Assembly: GCA_013398955.1 (NCBI GenBank)
Contig: VWPU01004190.1
Coordinates: 62,001-126,000, forward strand
Direction of reading: 5' to 3'
From: Callaeas wilsoni
Lineage: Eukaryota > Chordata > Aves > Passeriformes > Callaeidae
Length of the DNA: 64,000 bases
A program made the position numbers and the translations under genes. The notes beneath the pieces are model-generated. The model worked only from the letters and a program-made list of their open reading frames with translations. It had not been told where the DNA came from and ran no database searches. Positions 1 through 15,000 of the stretch are shown piece by piece (position 1 is the stretch's first letter; every line of letters begins with the position of its first letter).

Positions 1-3000
1 GGGGGAAAAAAAAGAAGGAAGAACTGAAGCTGAAATGAAATAAAATTAATAGTACTGCTCCTCTAGAAGGGATTAGATCTAAAGCTTCAAGAGAAAGCTC
101 TCATACGCTATAGTCTGTGCTGTTACACAAAACATGGGAAAAAGGTGGTTCTTCTAAGGAATACTTGGAATGACGGTGAGCATATATATTCCTTTATATG
201 AAAATCAACCATGGAAATTACAGATATGGAAGCTATAGAGATGTCACCTAAATGCCAGTTATGGGAGTGCAACTTTCCTTCCAGGTACAGAGGTTTCTCC
301 CAAGAGAGGAAACGTGGTGCAGTCAACAGGCAGCCAGGGTCTCAAAATAAAGGGTGCTTTTATATCCTAAGGTGTAAGTGTAACCACAGTGATCCTTAGG
401 TGACTTAGACAACTGAGAAACACTCAGAATTAACTGAAGAAAAAAGTCTAGAACTGAAATGACTATAATGCTCCTGTTAAAAAAAAATGCCACCTACAAA
501 TATACTGCATTCAGAGGCATCCTCAGGGCTGAAAAAAATTATGAGAGGGAAATTCATGGTACTTCCTCCAGCTGACCATGACAGTTCTGGAGAGCAATGC
601 TCCACTGGACATACTCTTGAAATTACATGTTAAGTATGTTGGGAATGCCAAAATATTAATCAACAAAACCATGAGTGACATTTCTACAGAATTTGGTGTA
701 AGCAATTGTGTGATAATGCTCACCATGCATGGAACTGACAGGGCGAGTGTCTGGTAGCTGTGTAACTGTATAGTAAGAGACTTAGCTAGCATCCAGTCTA
801 GCTGAGCAGCTTAGGTTTATTATGCATTAACATACTGAAATGCCTTCAAAAACACATGAAGCCATCAACTATCTAACGGGATAAGGAAATATGGTATCCC
901 TTACAAACTTTAAATCATCTGTATCTTGCACTTTTTTTTAATGCTATCTTTGGTCATTTTCCTTCAGTACTGTCAGATCTTTTCAAAATATGTTGCACTT
1001 TCAGATTAATTTTTGTTTCCAAACAATGGATTCATACTTACGAAAAAACCTGATAAATCTCTTCAGATTTTCCTTTGCGCAATCTCAGCGTCCAAGCACC
1101 TGGATTTGCTTTCAGCTGAAAATACCCCTAAATAAAAAAGACAGGCACTTGTTCTGGCTGCATTTCGGAGTCAACCATCTTCACATACAAAAATCAACTA
1201 TCCAGCATTTATACTAGCCCTGACAGAAGTGTGTCAGTGATGCAACCAACTATCACCTTTTCCCGTATGTCTGTTTTAATGTCTTTCAGTTCTCCATCTG
1301 TTTCTAGCTGAATCTGAGTTGCATACAAAAACTCCACCAAGGGCAGCAAGTAAAAGAGCAGCAAAGAAATAAATTATTGAACTGACTCTAAATTGAAAAG
1401 CTTCTCTGAAACGCAAAATTTTTGTCTGGAACAATTTTCCAAGTCAACACAGTTCTTTCCCATTTTAGGAACACTGCAAACAGCTATCGCTATGTTAAAG
1501 TCAGAGCAAGCTTTGAAATGTGAAGAACTGTAAGATGTTTCATCATGCCAAAGATCATCTGCTGTTGAGACTACATTCGATACTTGTGCAAAAATCAAAT
1601 ATTCACAATTTATTAAGCATTTCATTCCTTATGATACAGTAGTTACAGAGAATAGAGAAAAGCAGATCGGTAAGAGGTCTTATTCATCAAAATCCTTCCC
1701 TATCAAATTCTGTTAGCCAACAGAAAATAAATCTTTCACTTCAGAAGCCACATGGTCTTCTGCTCTACAGACTACCAATATGAAAAATAATCACTTTGCA
1801 TGATGAGAGGAATTCTCAGGTGTGGGTATGTCCCACCAAGGCTCTAAGCACTTACCTGAAGCATCTAAAATGGGAGCCTTCTTTTGCCTGGATCATTGTG
1901 AAACAAAAAGGGTTATTTTAATCAGAACGTGAATCATACCTTTCATTTGTCAGGGAATCTCAACCTGAATATAACTACCTCCTACCACCTACTAGAGGCA
2001 ATTAGGCTGCCAGTTTAGGCACTTCAGGCAAGAGTCTAAAATTAGGCTGTATTCAAGCCTCTACTGGATCACGGGAGAGGAGCGAGGGGAAAAGCTCAGC
2101 AAATTGGAGATGAGCTCAGCTCCAGGATGAGCCCGGTACTTTTAGCATTACTAAGCTTGCAACACAGAGAAATGGATTTAAAGAACAAGGTGCTCCTGAA
2201 AAATTCTCGCAAGAAGCGTGCAATTGTAATGACTATTCCTGTACTAAGTACTTACGAGGTTGGCCATCACAATGGTATCAACCATGACAGGATTCTTCTT
2301 TGTGCCCAGAGTGAACTGTAACCCTCGAGGAGGTTGTCCAGTTGTCACATCAAAGCAATGTCCTTCAAGCAATATATATTCCAGTTCATATTCTGCTATA
2401 ACCGCCCCTTTTATCTACGGAAGGAACACTTCATCAATAAATTATGTCACTTATTTATGTGGGAAAAGCAAAATATTACAGTCATAAACATGTTGCGTGG
2501 AATTTACCTCAAGGTAACTCCTACAGTCAAAAAAACCCAAGAAAGGTCCATCCAGAAGGAACTTCACTCAATTATAAAACAGGTATCCAAGACAAAGAGG
2601 AAGGATCACTCTCTGGAGGGACCTCCTCTCCACTGACTGTTGAGGAAGCTGAGGCACCTCTGCTTTGGTAAGGTAAATCCCAACTTTACTTTCACAATAT
2701 GCTTTCCAAATACACAGCTTTGGTCAATCAAACATCCTCAATATTTTGCATAAGCTTATTGACTCAAACAACTCTAATGATTTTGAAGATGGGAGATTAA
2801 AATAGAATTAAATAATAACTGAAAGAATTGTGAACCAAAAGAGGGTGAAATACATTTTAAACTAAATTAATAAACAGTCATATATTCCAGTTTATATGAA
2901 GATTTACCTAGGTTACAAGAACTAGGAAACACGAAGATCCTTTAATTGCTTTACTAGTATCTTAAATGTAGTATTTCTCTAAACACAAAGGTCAACATAG

Positions 3001-6000
3001 CAGGTAAATTGCTTTAACTTGTACTTTGCATTCTGTTTTTTTCTATTCCATTGCTTTCCTTTAAGACTCATCTTTTTTTTTTTTTTTTAAGAGAGAAAAT
3101 GAAAAAAAGATGATGACAATAGAAATGGTACAATATTGACTAAAAATCAATTACCAGAGAAAATATTTCCAGAGAACAGACACAAGATAAATCTCACAAT
3201 ATTTCCACTTCTCTCTTGAAGCAGAAGGGCCAACACAATTTTTACAGTGTTTGCAAATTACTACTTACTTCCTGCAAATGAATGTTATCAAGATCACAGG
3301 AACTGTTTACTGCTTCAACCAACCAGCTTTCAGGAGTGATCATGTTTAGGGTCAAAAGAGGTGATTCTGGCAACTCCAGGAATTTTGCTACAGGTTCAGA
3401 AGGAAGGTGCTTGTTGATCCCGTAAGTCAACTCTGGTTCCAGAACAAAACGATAGAAGCTGTTGAAAAAGAAGTGTGACAAAACCCCAACTTTTACTGAA
3501 GTACAAAGTTCCAAACGTGAAACTCTTCTAAAATATTTTCAAATATGGTGAATATTTACCAAGTATGATGATGTCTGGAGGCAAAGTAGCTCCCTAGTCT
3601 TTTGGAATACCATCAGACAATCCCTACAGCATCTCAAATGGGCTGGTAGATGAACTCAGATCTATTCGCTGTTGGTAACTTTGCTGTGGAAGTGCCTGTT
3701 TTCCATTAACACTCTAAAGGCTGTAAAAGTGAATACCCAAGAGGTGCATCTAGACATCTTGACTGTGAGCAGTCTGGAATTCTCAGAATCTGTATCCCTG
3801 AACTAAGGAGAAGGACTCACCTCTATTGGATGGCTCCTGTCACTAGCAGCAATAAAGACAGAGCAGAGGAAAGGTAGGGTTTTCTCTGTTCCTCTCCAGC
3901 TCTTACCCCATTTATTCCACGTGTAAAAGTTCTCCCAAGCACAAGGAAAGAACCAGGCACTAAAACCTGCAAAGTGCCCAGCTTCAAAAGCAATCATAAT
4001 GATGTTCACCCAAGACACTCAGAAGACTGATGATTGAGGACCCTCTTGCAGAATAAGACATGTGGGTAATTCCTCTCAAAATGAATAAAAACTAAGGACT
4101 TCTTAGTTTTGTGGGCAAGTGATTCATTCTCCAACCCACTGGCTAAAGGATAGTCACTACCACCAGCCTCTCTCATAGGTAATTAGTAATACAGGTGTTA
4201 GGGTTATAGGTCAAATACCTACCAAGAAGATGGCTGTGCTTAAACATTTCTCTTAGAGGGATACGAATCCTCTCTGGGGAATTAATTTCAGTGTAAATGT
4301 CAATCACTGAATTAGTGAACCCTATTTTTTACACACAGATAAAAGAAACTTCAATTTATGGCATATACAGTCAGGCTATCATACTCCTAGTGAAGTGTAA
4401 CAAATTGTGAAATTTATACATCTCAAATGCAGACTACATTTATTCAGATGAATTTAATTCTTAAGAGTACTGAATCTGTAAAACTCATTATGCAGACAGT
4501 GGTTTGTAAAGAAGGGAACAACTTAGGCAGACAATCTCCCTCTCTAAGTTTTCACAGGCATAAAAGACTCTCCATTGATTTCTTTAAGGCCTGTTACTGA
4601 GAGGTGCATTTGACGGACTAGACCGCTTTCCTGTGATACCATGCCTGACACTTTAGAAGAAGAACTTTTCTCTAAACAAGTGCAAACTGCTAAGGTAACG
4701 TTCAGTGAAAAATGAGTCAACAAAAAAGAATTCAGAAACACAAAGCAGTGTTTATTTTTAAAGAAAATATACACCATTAAGGCTGTTTTTCCAAACTGAG
4801 CATGAAAAGCTATGAACTACTCACCTCTTCAGTGGCACTTCAGACAGCTTAGATCTGCAGTTCAAAAATAACCTGAGTTTCATATTGATAATGTCCTTGA
4901 GTACCTACAGAAAAAAAATCTCTGTAAAAAATGGTTCTTGGTAATCACCAAACTTTGAAAATAAGCCAAAGTTACCCTTGTGACATCCTGCCATTTGTCA
5001 GGTTTCAGTAGAAATCTAAAACTCTTTAGAGATGTAAATATATCTGTATATTAAAGGTTATTGTCAAATATTCCAAATAAAGATATGACCTTTCCTAAAA
5101 CAGCATGATTTAGCACATGAATATTCTTGACAGTCAAAATATTAATGTCTTCTCCTACTGATGCAGTTTTTTCAAGAGCAGCTATCCCCATTTTCCAATG
5201 CTTGAGTAACTGATATTATCACCCTTGTTACACTGTGATTTTAAAACACTTGAAGGTCTCTAAGTACAACACATGCCTTTTATTCAACAACCAATCTTAA
5301 AACAATTACTTTCACTCTTATTAAAAATAGTTGTATACAGAAAATTGTTAAACATAGTAAAGTTCAGAGAACTATTTTAATTCTCAATTACTTAATAATT
5401 TCAAATGTCAACAGTAGATTAACAATGTATTACGCCATTCAATTAACTTCAAAACATTTTGGCAAGTTAATGTATTTTTTATTTTTTTTCTCTCAGTTTG
5501 TTCATCTGTTCATTTCTAAAACACTAATGTTCTGGATGCTGTTATGGAGGAACAATAACATTAGGACAGTATTTTTTTCTTATTTTTGTGAGCAATCTGT
5601 TTTGCTTATAACTAACAAAGTTATTAATTTCTTTAAAGCACTCATAAAAACCTTTATCAAGTTACCTTCCTTTCTGTGGTTTCTGAGACAAAGTGCTTAT
5701 CTGAAAGCATACAGCAGCTGTGCCTACATTTATGGATATTAGAAAAGCCAATAAGATATAAAAGCTAAGTTACAACAACAATACTAGTAAGGCTAATATC
5801 TAAAATTACTACAATGATAAATAAATTGGGAACAACGCAAGACAATAGTCATCATGAAATCTCTTTTATTGTAACTGTAATTTTTCTTTCCCCAGTTCAA
5901 CCCATGGCTTACACACATTCTTTACTATAATGCTGTAACCTTACTTGGCCCTGGGGACCTTTTCTATTCCTAGTTTCTTATTCTCATCCTTTGTTTCACC

Positions 6001-9000
6001 TGAATACCATCACTGAAAAACTACTGAATAAAAAATAAAGACTAGAGAATAACATATTTGTGTGAGCAAGTGAAAAAGCAGGAAACAAGAACTCAAGAGC
6101 ACTAGAAGTATAAGAAGGGAAAGCATTACATGACGCAAGTTTAAGACCATCAAAATCAAAACAGAGGTCAAAGTGACTCAAATTTCTATCTACCATTCAG
6201 AATGAAAAGAATGATAAAAGCCTGTATTGGACTTCACCTTCAAACAAAGCAAAACCCTCATCCCATTAGCAAGAATGATTCTTCAGCAATCTGCATTGAT
6301 AGGCTTTTGTATGTAGAATGAAATTATCTTGCAGAAGGCTGACGTATCATCCCAATTCATCAGCTGACCATGAAATTTAGTACAGTAGCCAAAATAAAAA
6401 AGCCATTCTTAATTACATTTCAAAGGAATTTAAATAGCAAATGATGAATAAGACAATAATTCATTATCTCTGTGGTTTTCAACAATACAACTTCTGAAAT
6501 ACTGAACTTGGTTCTATTACTTAGGGCTTCTGGGGACACCAAAAACCAGGGCATTTGAGTCAGCACATGAAAATGGTGACAAAATTTGGAAGATGCTTTA
6601 CAGGATGCTTGAAGAGTTCAGTCTGTTTACTTTAAAAAAGAAAACTCAAAGTGCATGGAAATTTAGTTCAGGGAACACTGTATGGCTGAAATATTTCAGG
6701 AGGCCTAAAAATTATTCAAGAGCTGGTTTTATTGTGCATGTGCACAATAAAAAGTAATTTGCAAAACACTTACTTGAGTTACCACAACTCTTCTAAAGAA
6801 CATTAACTCAGTAAACCATGGTTATTCAACCAATCACTTGGAATTGTTTGTGAACTTCAGCATAATACAAAGCATCTGCACTGAAAACAAACTTATAATA
6901 GAATCTTCAACAGAACTGGCAAAATGATGAGAACATCAATGCTTACAGCATGGATCTAAATAAAAGTCTGTAATTCCAAGTCTGAGTTTAACAGTCAGGT
7001 TAATTAGCCACTGGAAAAGCTCAGTAGGAGCTCTAATCTGTACTCAACTGCTTGGTAGTATTTAAATTAGGAATTGATTAAAAAATTATTTCTACTTCAA
7101 ATAGTAATTGTGAAAAAGGAGTCTTGTGACCTGTGTTATATAGGAAATCAGACTAGATTATCAAAAGGGGCTCCTTCAGAGATTCCTTTAAGGATGGAAT
7201 AATAATTCTTCTCTGAAGACAGAATAAACAAAGGAAAAAAGGCAAAAGATAACTGACAGGAAAAAAATAAAAGGTTTGATTTTTCTCCCCACCTTTCTGA
7301 ATTACTGGATACTTACTGGAACAAGAAAAAAAGAGGTGGATGATCCTAAGAGTATGTAGAATAATATTTCCTCATGTTTTTGGTGAGCCATGAGGAAAAA
7401 AAACCCCACAACTCCTCAATTTTGTCCTCCATTTTATCAGAAAGAATTTCTACTTTTCTCACATCACCTTAGAGATCACCACCTTCATATCTTCAGGACT
7501 AGTTAGCTGTTCCATATATTCTGCTGAGAACTTATGGGGTCCAACCATGGTAAAGTTATGGCTGGTATTTAAATATTTACAGTAGACAGTGACTCTGCCT
7601 TGTCTGGAAATACTTGATGCTGCAGTCTGTAACAAAACTTTTTGACAAAGGGAAAAACACAGGTCATAGGGAAGGTGGTACCTGCCTCACTCTGGAGAGG
7701 ATTAGAGCAGTTCTCGTGATACAATCCAATACATATTTTAAAAACAGACAGCAGCTTTGACTGAGCTCTCATTCGTGCTCTGATTCATACCTTCCTCTAC
7801 CCTTAAACTGCCAGTCTCTCAGACTAAGCAGTGAAGTTTAGATTACAGCCTACCTATAGCTATTTACGCCTCTCTCAATTTCAATCCTACCTCACATGAA
7901 TAACTTTTTGTTTGTATTTTTTATAAAAAAATAGCAAAAGATTTATTTGAAGTGACTATTAAGCGACACAAAGTAATATAATTTGCACCAGGGTGAAAAA
8001 AACCAGTCATGATATGGACAAATTTAATGCAGAATGGGCCAAGAATCACGTGTTCTGCCACGGCAGTTACTCCACAAATTTTGCACCATGAATGGTTACC
8101 AGCCCAATATACTCGGCTCTAATCCAATTATGTAACTGAAAAAAAGGGCCTTTGAATATAAATATATTCCAGTGACTCAAGTTTATAGTATTTAAGTCAC
8201 CCATATATAGTAAGCTAATCAGAAAGGCATTAATTTCAGACCTTTGAGTTTGGGGCTTGCTTTGTTTGTATGTCTGTTTTGTTTCTACAGCAGGAGACGG
8301 TGGCTTTCCAGGTAAAAATAATAATAATTTTATATATAGTTATATATATCCATATATAAAACTTTCAGGCTGTTTTTCATTTTTTAAAAGATATGATTAA
8401 AAGGTTTAATCTACATTAAGTATTTCTGGTTTGTTTACTTTCAAAAGCATTTCATTATTCTCTCCTAAGGGTTGGCTTCTTGAATAAAACTAGAGCTCCT
8501 ATGAATCAAGCAGGATCTGCAATAGCTGAACAGCTTGGTACACCATGGGAGTAATTTGCCCAGGCATGCATGAGAGAGCCTGCTGAGCTCGGAGGAATGG
8601 AGGTTTCTGCTCTGAGCTACAAGGTCCTTGATGCGATTTAAACTCATCATATGAACTTCTGGCTAAATGGAGAGTTTCCAGTCCATTTCAACATGAAAAT
8701 ATTTTCATTTGGTGACACCAGGCTTTCATTTTAACTGAGAATGGCGAAATGAAAGATCTGGCTCTAGAGAAAAGCTAGTATTTTAGAATCTCGAAATAGC
8801 AAAATTTCTCGCGAATTTTAAAAAATGTTTTACTTTGCTCCAGGATATGAAGAGTGAGTGGATGCTTCAACATTTGATATAAAAGGGTATGAAAATGGGA
8901 GGGGGAAAAGCAATTTAAGAATTTAAGAAACTTGTACAATTACTGCAGGAAAAAAAAAAGATTGAATAGGATGCAGCAAAAATCAAGTTGGAGGCTTCAG

Positions 9001-12000
9001 AATTGTAACAGACCATAAAGTGAAGACAAAATTTACATTTTTATGGGAAACTATAAAGGAATCTGAGACAGAGTGATATTCTGCAGTAGGTGAAAGAAGA
9101 AAATAATTTTACCAGCTGTGTTTTTAGGACAGTTTCTCTTTAGAAGATCAATAGCTACACACAATGGAAGCCTATCCTGATATACTTGGTAGCATTAATC
9201 AACTGAGAAATACCTCTCCAAGAGCTGAAAGGTTTATAATCCAATCTTCTTATGATGGTATTACAGGTCAGATTTAGACCACTTCACTTAGGTGCCTTGG
9301 AAAACTAAGGTGATCTGCTTTAATGGAAAGAAGCACATATCTCTTAAGATTTTGAGATGCCAAAAATTATGTACACAATCTCCTCTTTCTACTGACTGTA
9401 GAAAGCACTTACAGACTCACTTTAAGAGGACGGGGTATCTGAATTTTACTTGCAAATGAGGTATTCATAATGATGAAGTAGGTCATCCTCAACTTCTTTT
9501 ATGAATTAAAATAACTAAACATATTTTAAAGGAAAAATAAACCCAACCAAATTTTGTTTACCCTTTACTACACTGTATGTGGGAATTAGAACAAGTTTAG
9601 TAACAACTGAACTACAAATATTCAAATTAAAATAAATGACCGCCATCTTACAATCAATAAATGAGTCATCTTCTGTGCTTCTCTTGTCAGTGGATCCACA
9701 ATAGCAATAACATCATAGAATGGGTCATTCTCTTGGGGCTCGACTTTTACTACGCTGTTAAAAAAATATTAAAAATAAGTAACATGAAAACTCAAACCTG
9801 AATTTGTTGAAATGACAAACATTTTTAGACACAAATTTGTAATAACAGAGGCACTTGAGATTTTACTGCTCAAGAAAATATTGCCCTCATTTCAAGCAAT
9901 AATCACGACTGCTCCCTGTAATATGATTAAGAAAGCTAAACATGAACAGGAATTAAAAAAAATATAGCATTAATCTACATACTTCTATACTGGTTATTGA
10001 TTAGATACATTCTCCACAGCAAAATTAATAAAATAAAACACAATAAGACTTAGAAAAGAGCCTTTTTGTCACTTGTCTACAGTTCACTTCATAGAGATCT
10101 GGAATCATTGGATCAGACAAGTACTGGTGGTGCCACAATTTAAAAGGAAAAAAAAAAAAAAGGGAAAAATGGCATCTGAGAAGTGTGAAACTTGATAGGT
10201 TGGACTAGCTTTATACATTCCAGAAATTAATTTAGTTTGATAGATTTGATTAGGCTAAGTCAAGCAGATCCTAGTTAAAGTACTACAGATCTACAGGAAG
10301 GAAATGCCAGTAAATTTCATTTTAAAAAAGAAAAAAAAAATTCATATGCTGTAAATACAGAAAAGGGACTACCTGAATTTGTTTTCCACAAAACATATGG
10401 TATCAGCACAGTACTGACTGTTACTAGGGTAACTCTGAAAAAGGTGTTAGCCTCTTAGAAAAGGCTACCACTGCTTTCACTCCTGCTTTCAACAACAGGG
10501 ACAGCCCATCAGCACACACACTGGAACACCTTTACCAACAAAAACAAGCCGAAATTCGGAAACAGCAAAACAAAAATTTTTATAAAAATTTGTGATTTGA
10601 TCACAGTTCTTGTATTACCATACGTCCTTTAAAAACATGTACCCATCTGCTCTTTTTTCAGCAAAGGGTAAGGTTGGAAAATTAGTAGCTATTAATAATG
10701 AATTTATCAAGAAAAAGGTAAAGATGCATTACGCTATAGCAGATGAGCAAGCTGTTCAAACAACAGTTTTAAAATTAGAATGCTTACTGAAGTTTCCAAA
10801 GACTCTATGTAATCATCAGTACATTCAAATGTTGATAAAAAATTAGTCTAAGTGCATTATGACAAAACTGACCTGTGCTGTTCTTTGAGTAATTCAACAT
10901 CTTGTCTCATCTCTGTTTTAGGCAAAGACGACAGCAGGGCATCTATTTTCATAATCAAATCACTGCCACTGTATTAAATAAGGCACACATAGTTTGGTTT
11001 TCATTAGAAAAGGAGTAAAACATTAACATTTTAATATCTGTCTCTCTGCATAAGGGATATTTAGGAAGCCCATGTCCCAGACCTGGACTGTAAGGTGGTT
11101 AGCACCTTGGGACTTGTAGCTTAGTAGTTAAAACTTTAGTATGACAATGCCCAAGAACCACCACAGCCTTAGAGAAGCCTTGTGAAATGTACACTTCTTA
11201 ATTTTAAGAGATGTAGAATTCACAGAGTTATCATTCAGCCTCACAGCAATTATTTTTCTCAATTGCTGGGTCTTCAAATCTGTGTAATTTGATGAAAATG
11301 TGGGGCTTGGTCCACACGACAAATTAAACCTGAATTAATGGCAAGTTTTTATTAGTCACAAATTTGCCAAACAGACCTGATTCAGAATCAAGTGAATCAA
11401 GTATATGATGTTAAAAATCTGCTGATATTTATAACTCTTTATTCCTTTTAAATTTTTTAAAAAATTTCCCATTTATGGCAACATCAAGGAACAGACATAA
11501 ATGATCAAGTTTCAAGTTTATCTGGCCACATATTTTAATCTTTTCTATTGGTATTTCCTATTAAAGTTTCCTTAGAAAACTTAGTTCCATTTCAGTGATG
11601 TTAAGTCACAATATTTGTCTAAATACATTTTGTCTCTCACTACTTATCCCTTGAGTTCTACCTCTTGTTGATTTTGTTTTTCTGGTAATGATTCTTTCAG
11701 TTGTGCCAGTCCTTCCAGATAACAGAAATGATACTCAGAAAGTCAACAGATACTGTAAGAAAAACATAACTTTGTCCTCTTCTTTGTACACAAGCTGTTA
11801 TCCTTAGACTAGAAGATGGCCTGAACTCATCTCATCTTTACACTTCTTCAGTGAACAGATGTGTGAATGTTGCCTAGCATGGTGTCAGGTCACAACATCT
11901 GCCCATGCCTCTACAGGCTGCCTTACTAACAATTCCCAAAGACAATGACTTCAAGTATTAATACTCTGATTTGGCTTAAGGTGCACTGTATTTTATCAAG

Positions 12001-15000
12001 CTCATTAATACTCTTTACAATTACTCTTATGCAAACAAAACCTAGTAGGAATCGTTTGCTGTTAGCTGTACTCTTGGTTGTAAGGACAGTGAAAGTAGGG
12101 AGAGTACTTGGAGGAATTCTGCAGAGCTGCACACATGTTATGTACGAGGCAAGAGAATTTTACCTTTTACTGCTCTTTTCCAGCTCCTTGACAATAGCTT
12201 TAATCTTCTCTGCTGAGGTACTGTATGTTATCTTTTCCAGCAAATTAAAGTCTTCTGCATAGAATTCATTTTCATCTAAAGGACCCAGTATCTTAGATAG
12301 AGAAAAAAAATGTTAAGTGTAGAATGTCCCAAAAATGGTCTGTTTGTAAGTAAATATAAACTAATTTTTACATGAGTGCACAATATCCAATATGAAACCC
12401 CAATGCCCATATACATGAATATTATTAATTATAAAACTAATTAAACTTTATAGTGACTATACAGAATTGGGTTTTTACACTTATGCAATTAGGGTTAATT
12501 ATCAATCACAAAGAATAACTGCAATGGAAATATCCATGCTATTTCTTATTATACATCCTTCTGCTATAAGGAATACACTATTTAGAAATAACAACTCTAA
12601 GTTTAAGAAAAAGGTCTCTTAAGTAAAATATTTTAAACTCAAATTACTACTTGTCTACCACACTCTTTAGTTGTTTAATTCTATGAACACAATCTTCTTT
12701 TAAGACTTGTCAAATGAAGCAGAATGGATAAAAAGGAAGAATAGGAAAGGATACAAAATGCATAATAAGAGAAGAAACAGAATTACTACATTTTTGGTGT
12801 CTGAAGGAAAAGAAAGTGCCCTGGAGTCCCAGAAAATAGCAGTGAGGATGTTGTTTGGATTTCCTACTCAGTCTATCAGGCCAAATTAACCCAAGACAAC
12901 TTCAATAGTCTACAGGGCTCATAGGATGTAGAATGTCATGATATCAGCTTGGTGCTGAATGCCTCTCTCCCAAATTCAACTGCTTCCTATAAATGAGAGG
13001 TTATGTACCAAATTCTAGTTTTGATTTTTTTATTAATGATGCCTGAGATAAATGAAACCACAGTGGGATTATGAAATACTATGGCAATTTAGTAGAAGTC
13101 ATAATTAGAAAAAATTAATTTGCTCATAAAAGCAAAACTTCTGTGATGAAATAGCAAGGACAGAAATGAAGGATATCCCATGTCTTTTTAAAAGTAATCC
13201 TTTAGAGTGAAAACACACTTTCAGAGATACGAATATACATTATTAAATTTATCCAAATATTTTTATGACATTTATTTCCCCAAAACTTAAAATATGACAT
13301 TATTTGAGCTTTTTTAGGCATGGAGAATAGTAATAATAATTTATAAAATAAATTCACATACTTAGTTATGAAGGAGCTGACACAAAAAAGTCAGTAATTC
13401 TTTAAGGCTTCATCACCTAAAATGCTTCCTGTGTGTTTCTTAGTGGTATTTCAGTTGCATCTCAGAAGCATTTAGGATGCATAAGAGTAACTAAACTCAA
13501 AATTTAAAGAGTTTTCAGTAACGAGATGCCAGCATAGTTTTCTTTCTATTTCTTTCTAATAGTGGAGGAATAACTCAAAAATAGAAGAATTAAAGAGTAG
13601 TTTGTAAATTTTATTTGCAACGTAAGGCATTGATTGCCACTTAACAAGCACTAAGTATTGAATGCAACATTATATTTTTTGATCACAGACAATCTATTGA
13701 CAAACTGTAATTAAGGCTATTGGTTTCAGCATATACATATAAGAAATTGAAACAACAGAATTACTATACTTTTATCTGTGTATTAAGAATTAAGACTATA
13801 AAACAACTTAATATTTATTATATTTATATACAATGTAATATATATTATAAAAATGTGGTCGTTTAGAGCTTGAAATACTAACCTAGTCAATGTATTCTAT
13901 GTACATTTACTTACATGGTAAAATATAGGTAACTTCAGGATCAAAGGTTATTCTTAAATATCACAAATAAAAATATCAGATATTAACCTATTTTGAGAAT
14001 TTTTTCAGATTAACTCTAAAATAGCTGTGGGAATGACATACACACAGTAGCTTCAATGGAATGGAGCTAATGAACAAATTAGGAGTAAAACAAAATAAGA
14101 AAGCAAGGCAAACATCATACCATTCTCTAATAATTGGCTGAATAAATGGGAAATCAATGTAATGCATTTTCTTTAGCTTGAAACTGAAGTTCCAGAAGCA
14201 AAAAAATCCTACAAAAAGATTGAGACACCTAATTTCTTTCTTACCCTGCCATTGCTAAGAACAGCCATTTGCCCAGGAAGCAGCTTCAGAACCTCCTGGC
14301 AGAACATCTGGTGAGTTTTAATTAAATCCAGTCCTAAGGTGTTGTACTTCTTCTCAAAAGTATCACCATCCATTCCCTAAAGCAAAGGTAAAGCACGAGA
14401 TGCTGGAGTGATTCATCAAAAATAAATTTTGTAACAGGTGAGGAAATCAAAGATTTTCTTCAAGCTATGTGGTAACCAGAAATCAAAGTATAACATCCAC
14501 CTCAGTTTCAGTGTACGCACATGACTGCTAGGGAGCCAGGCTCTCACAAACACCTGGAGCGCAGCTTGTACCCTGGGGCAACTGTGAATAACCATGAGAG
14601 CAGAGCTAAGCCTGAGGTTAAGCAATTTTTCCATGATCCAGCACAACAGCTGCATGAATAGTAACACTCTCTGTTAACAACTCAACTGTATTCCCACTTT
14701 TTGGAAAAATGTATTAAAAAGGCCGTAATACTCTAAAAATCTAACAGTCATTCTAAAATGGTTGTTGGACGCAACTTAAAAATAGGGAAGCCAACATCAT
14801 CAAGTAAGACACACAACAAATCCACGTTCAAAGTGGGGGAAAACATGCCAAAATTTACATTGACACTGTGCATCACCTGTCAAAATTATTCTGATATGTA
14901 TCTCTTCATTAGTAATATACAGATCAAGCAAATAGATTTATTCAGATAAAATTAATGTTACAAAATAAATTAGTAACATACTTAGCATACACAGCTTCAT

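Larger units (their letters stand above)
1..4824 (-). other. UGGT2 introns 26 to 29 (with exons 27-29 between)
   Basis: Introns 26 (3459-4824), 27 (2415-3268, with a T19 run near 3072-3090), 28 (1128-2255) and the partial intron 29 (1-1041) hold no repeat or gene that I recognise. Confidence 0.65.

Noticed and set aside
1..1041. A 30th UGGT2 exon at the left edge
   Set aside because: No reading frame in this stretch resembles the conserved sequence that should follow exon 29; the next exon must lie outside the window.
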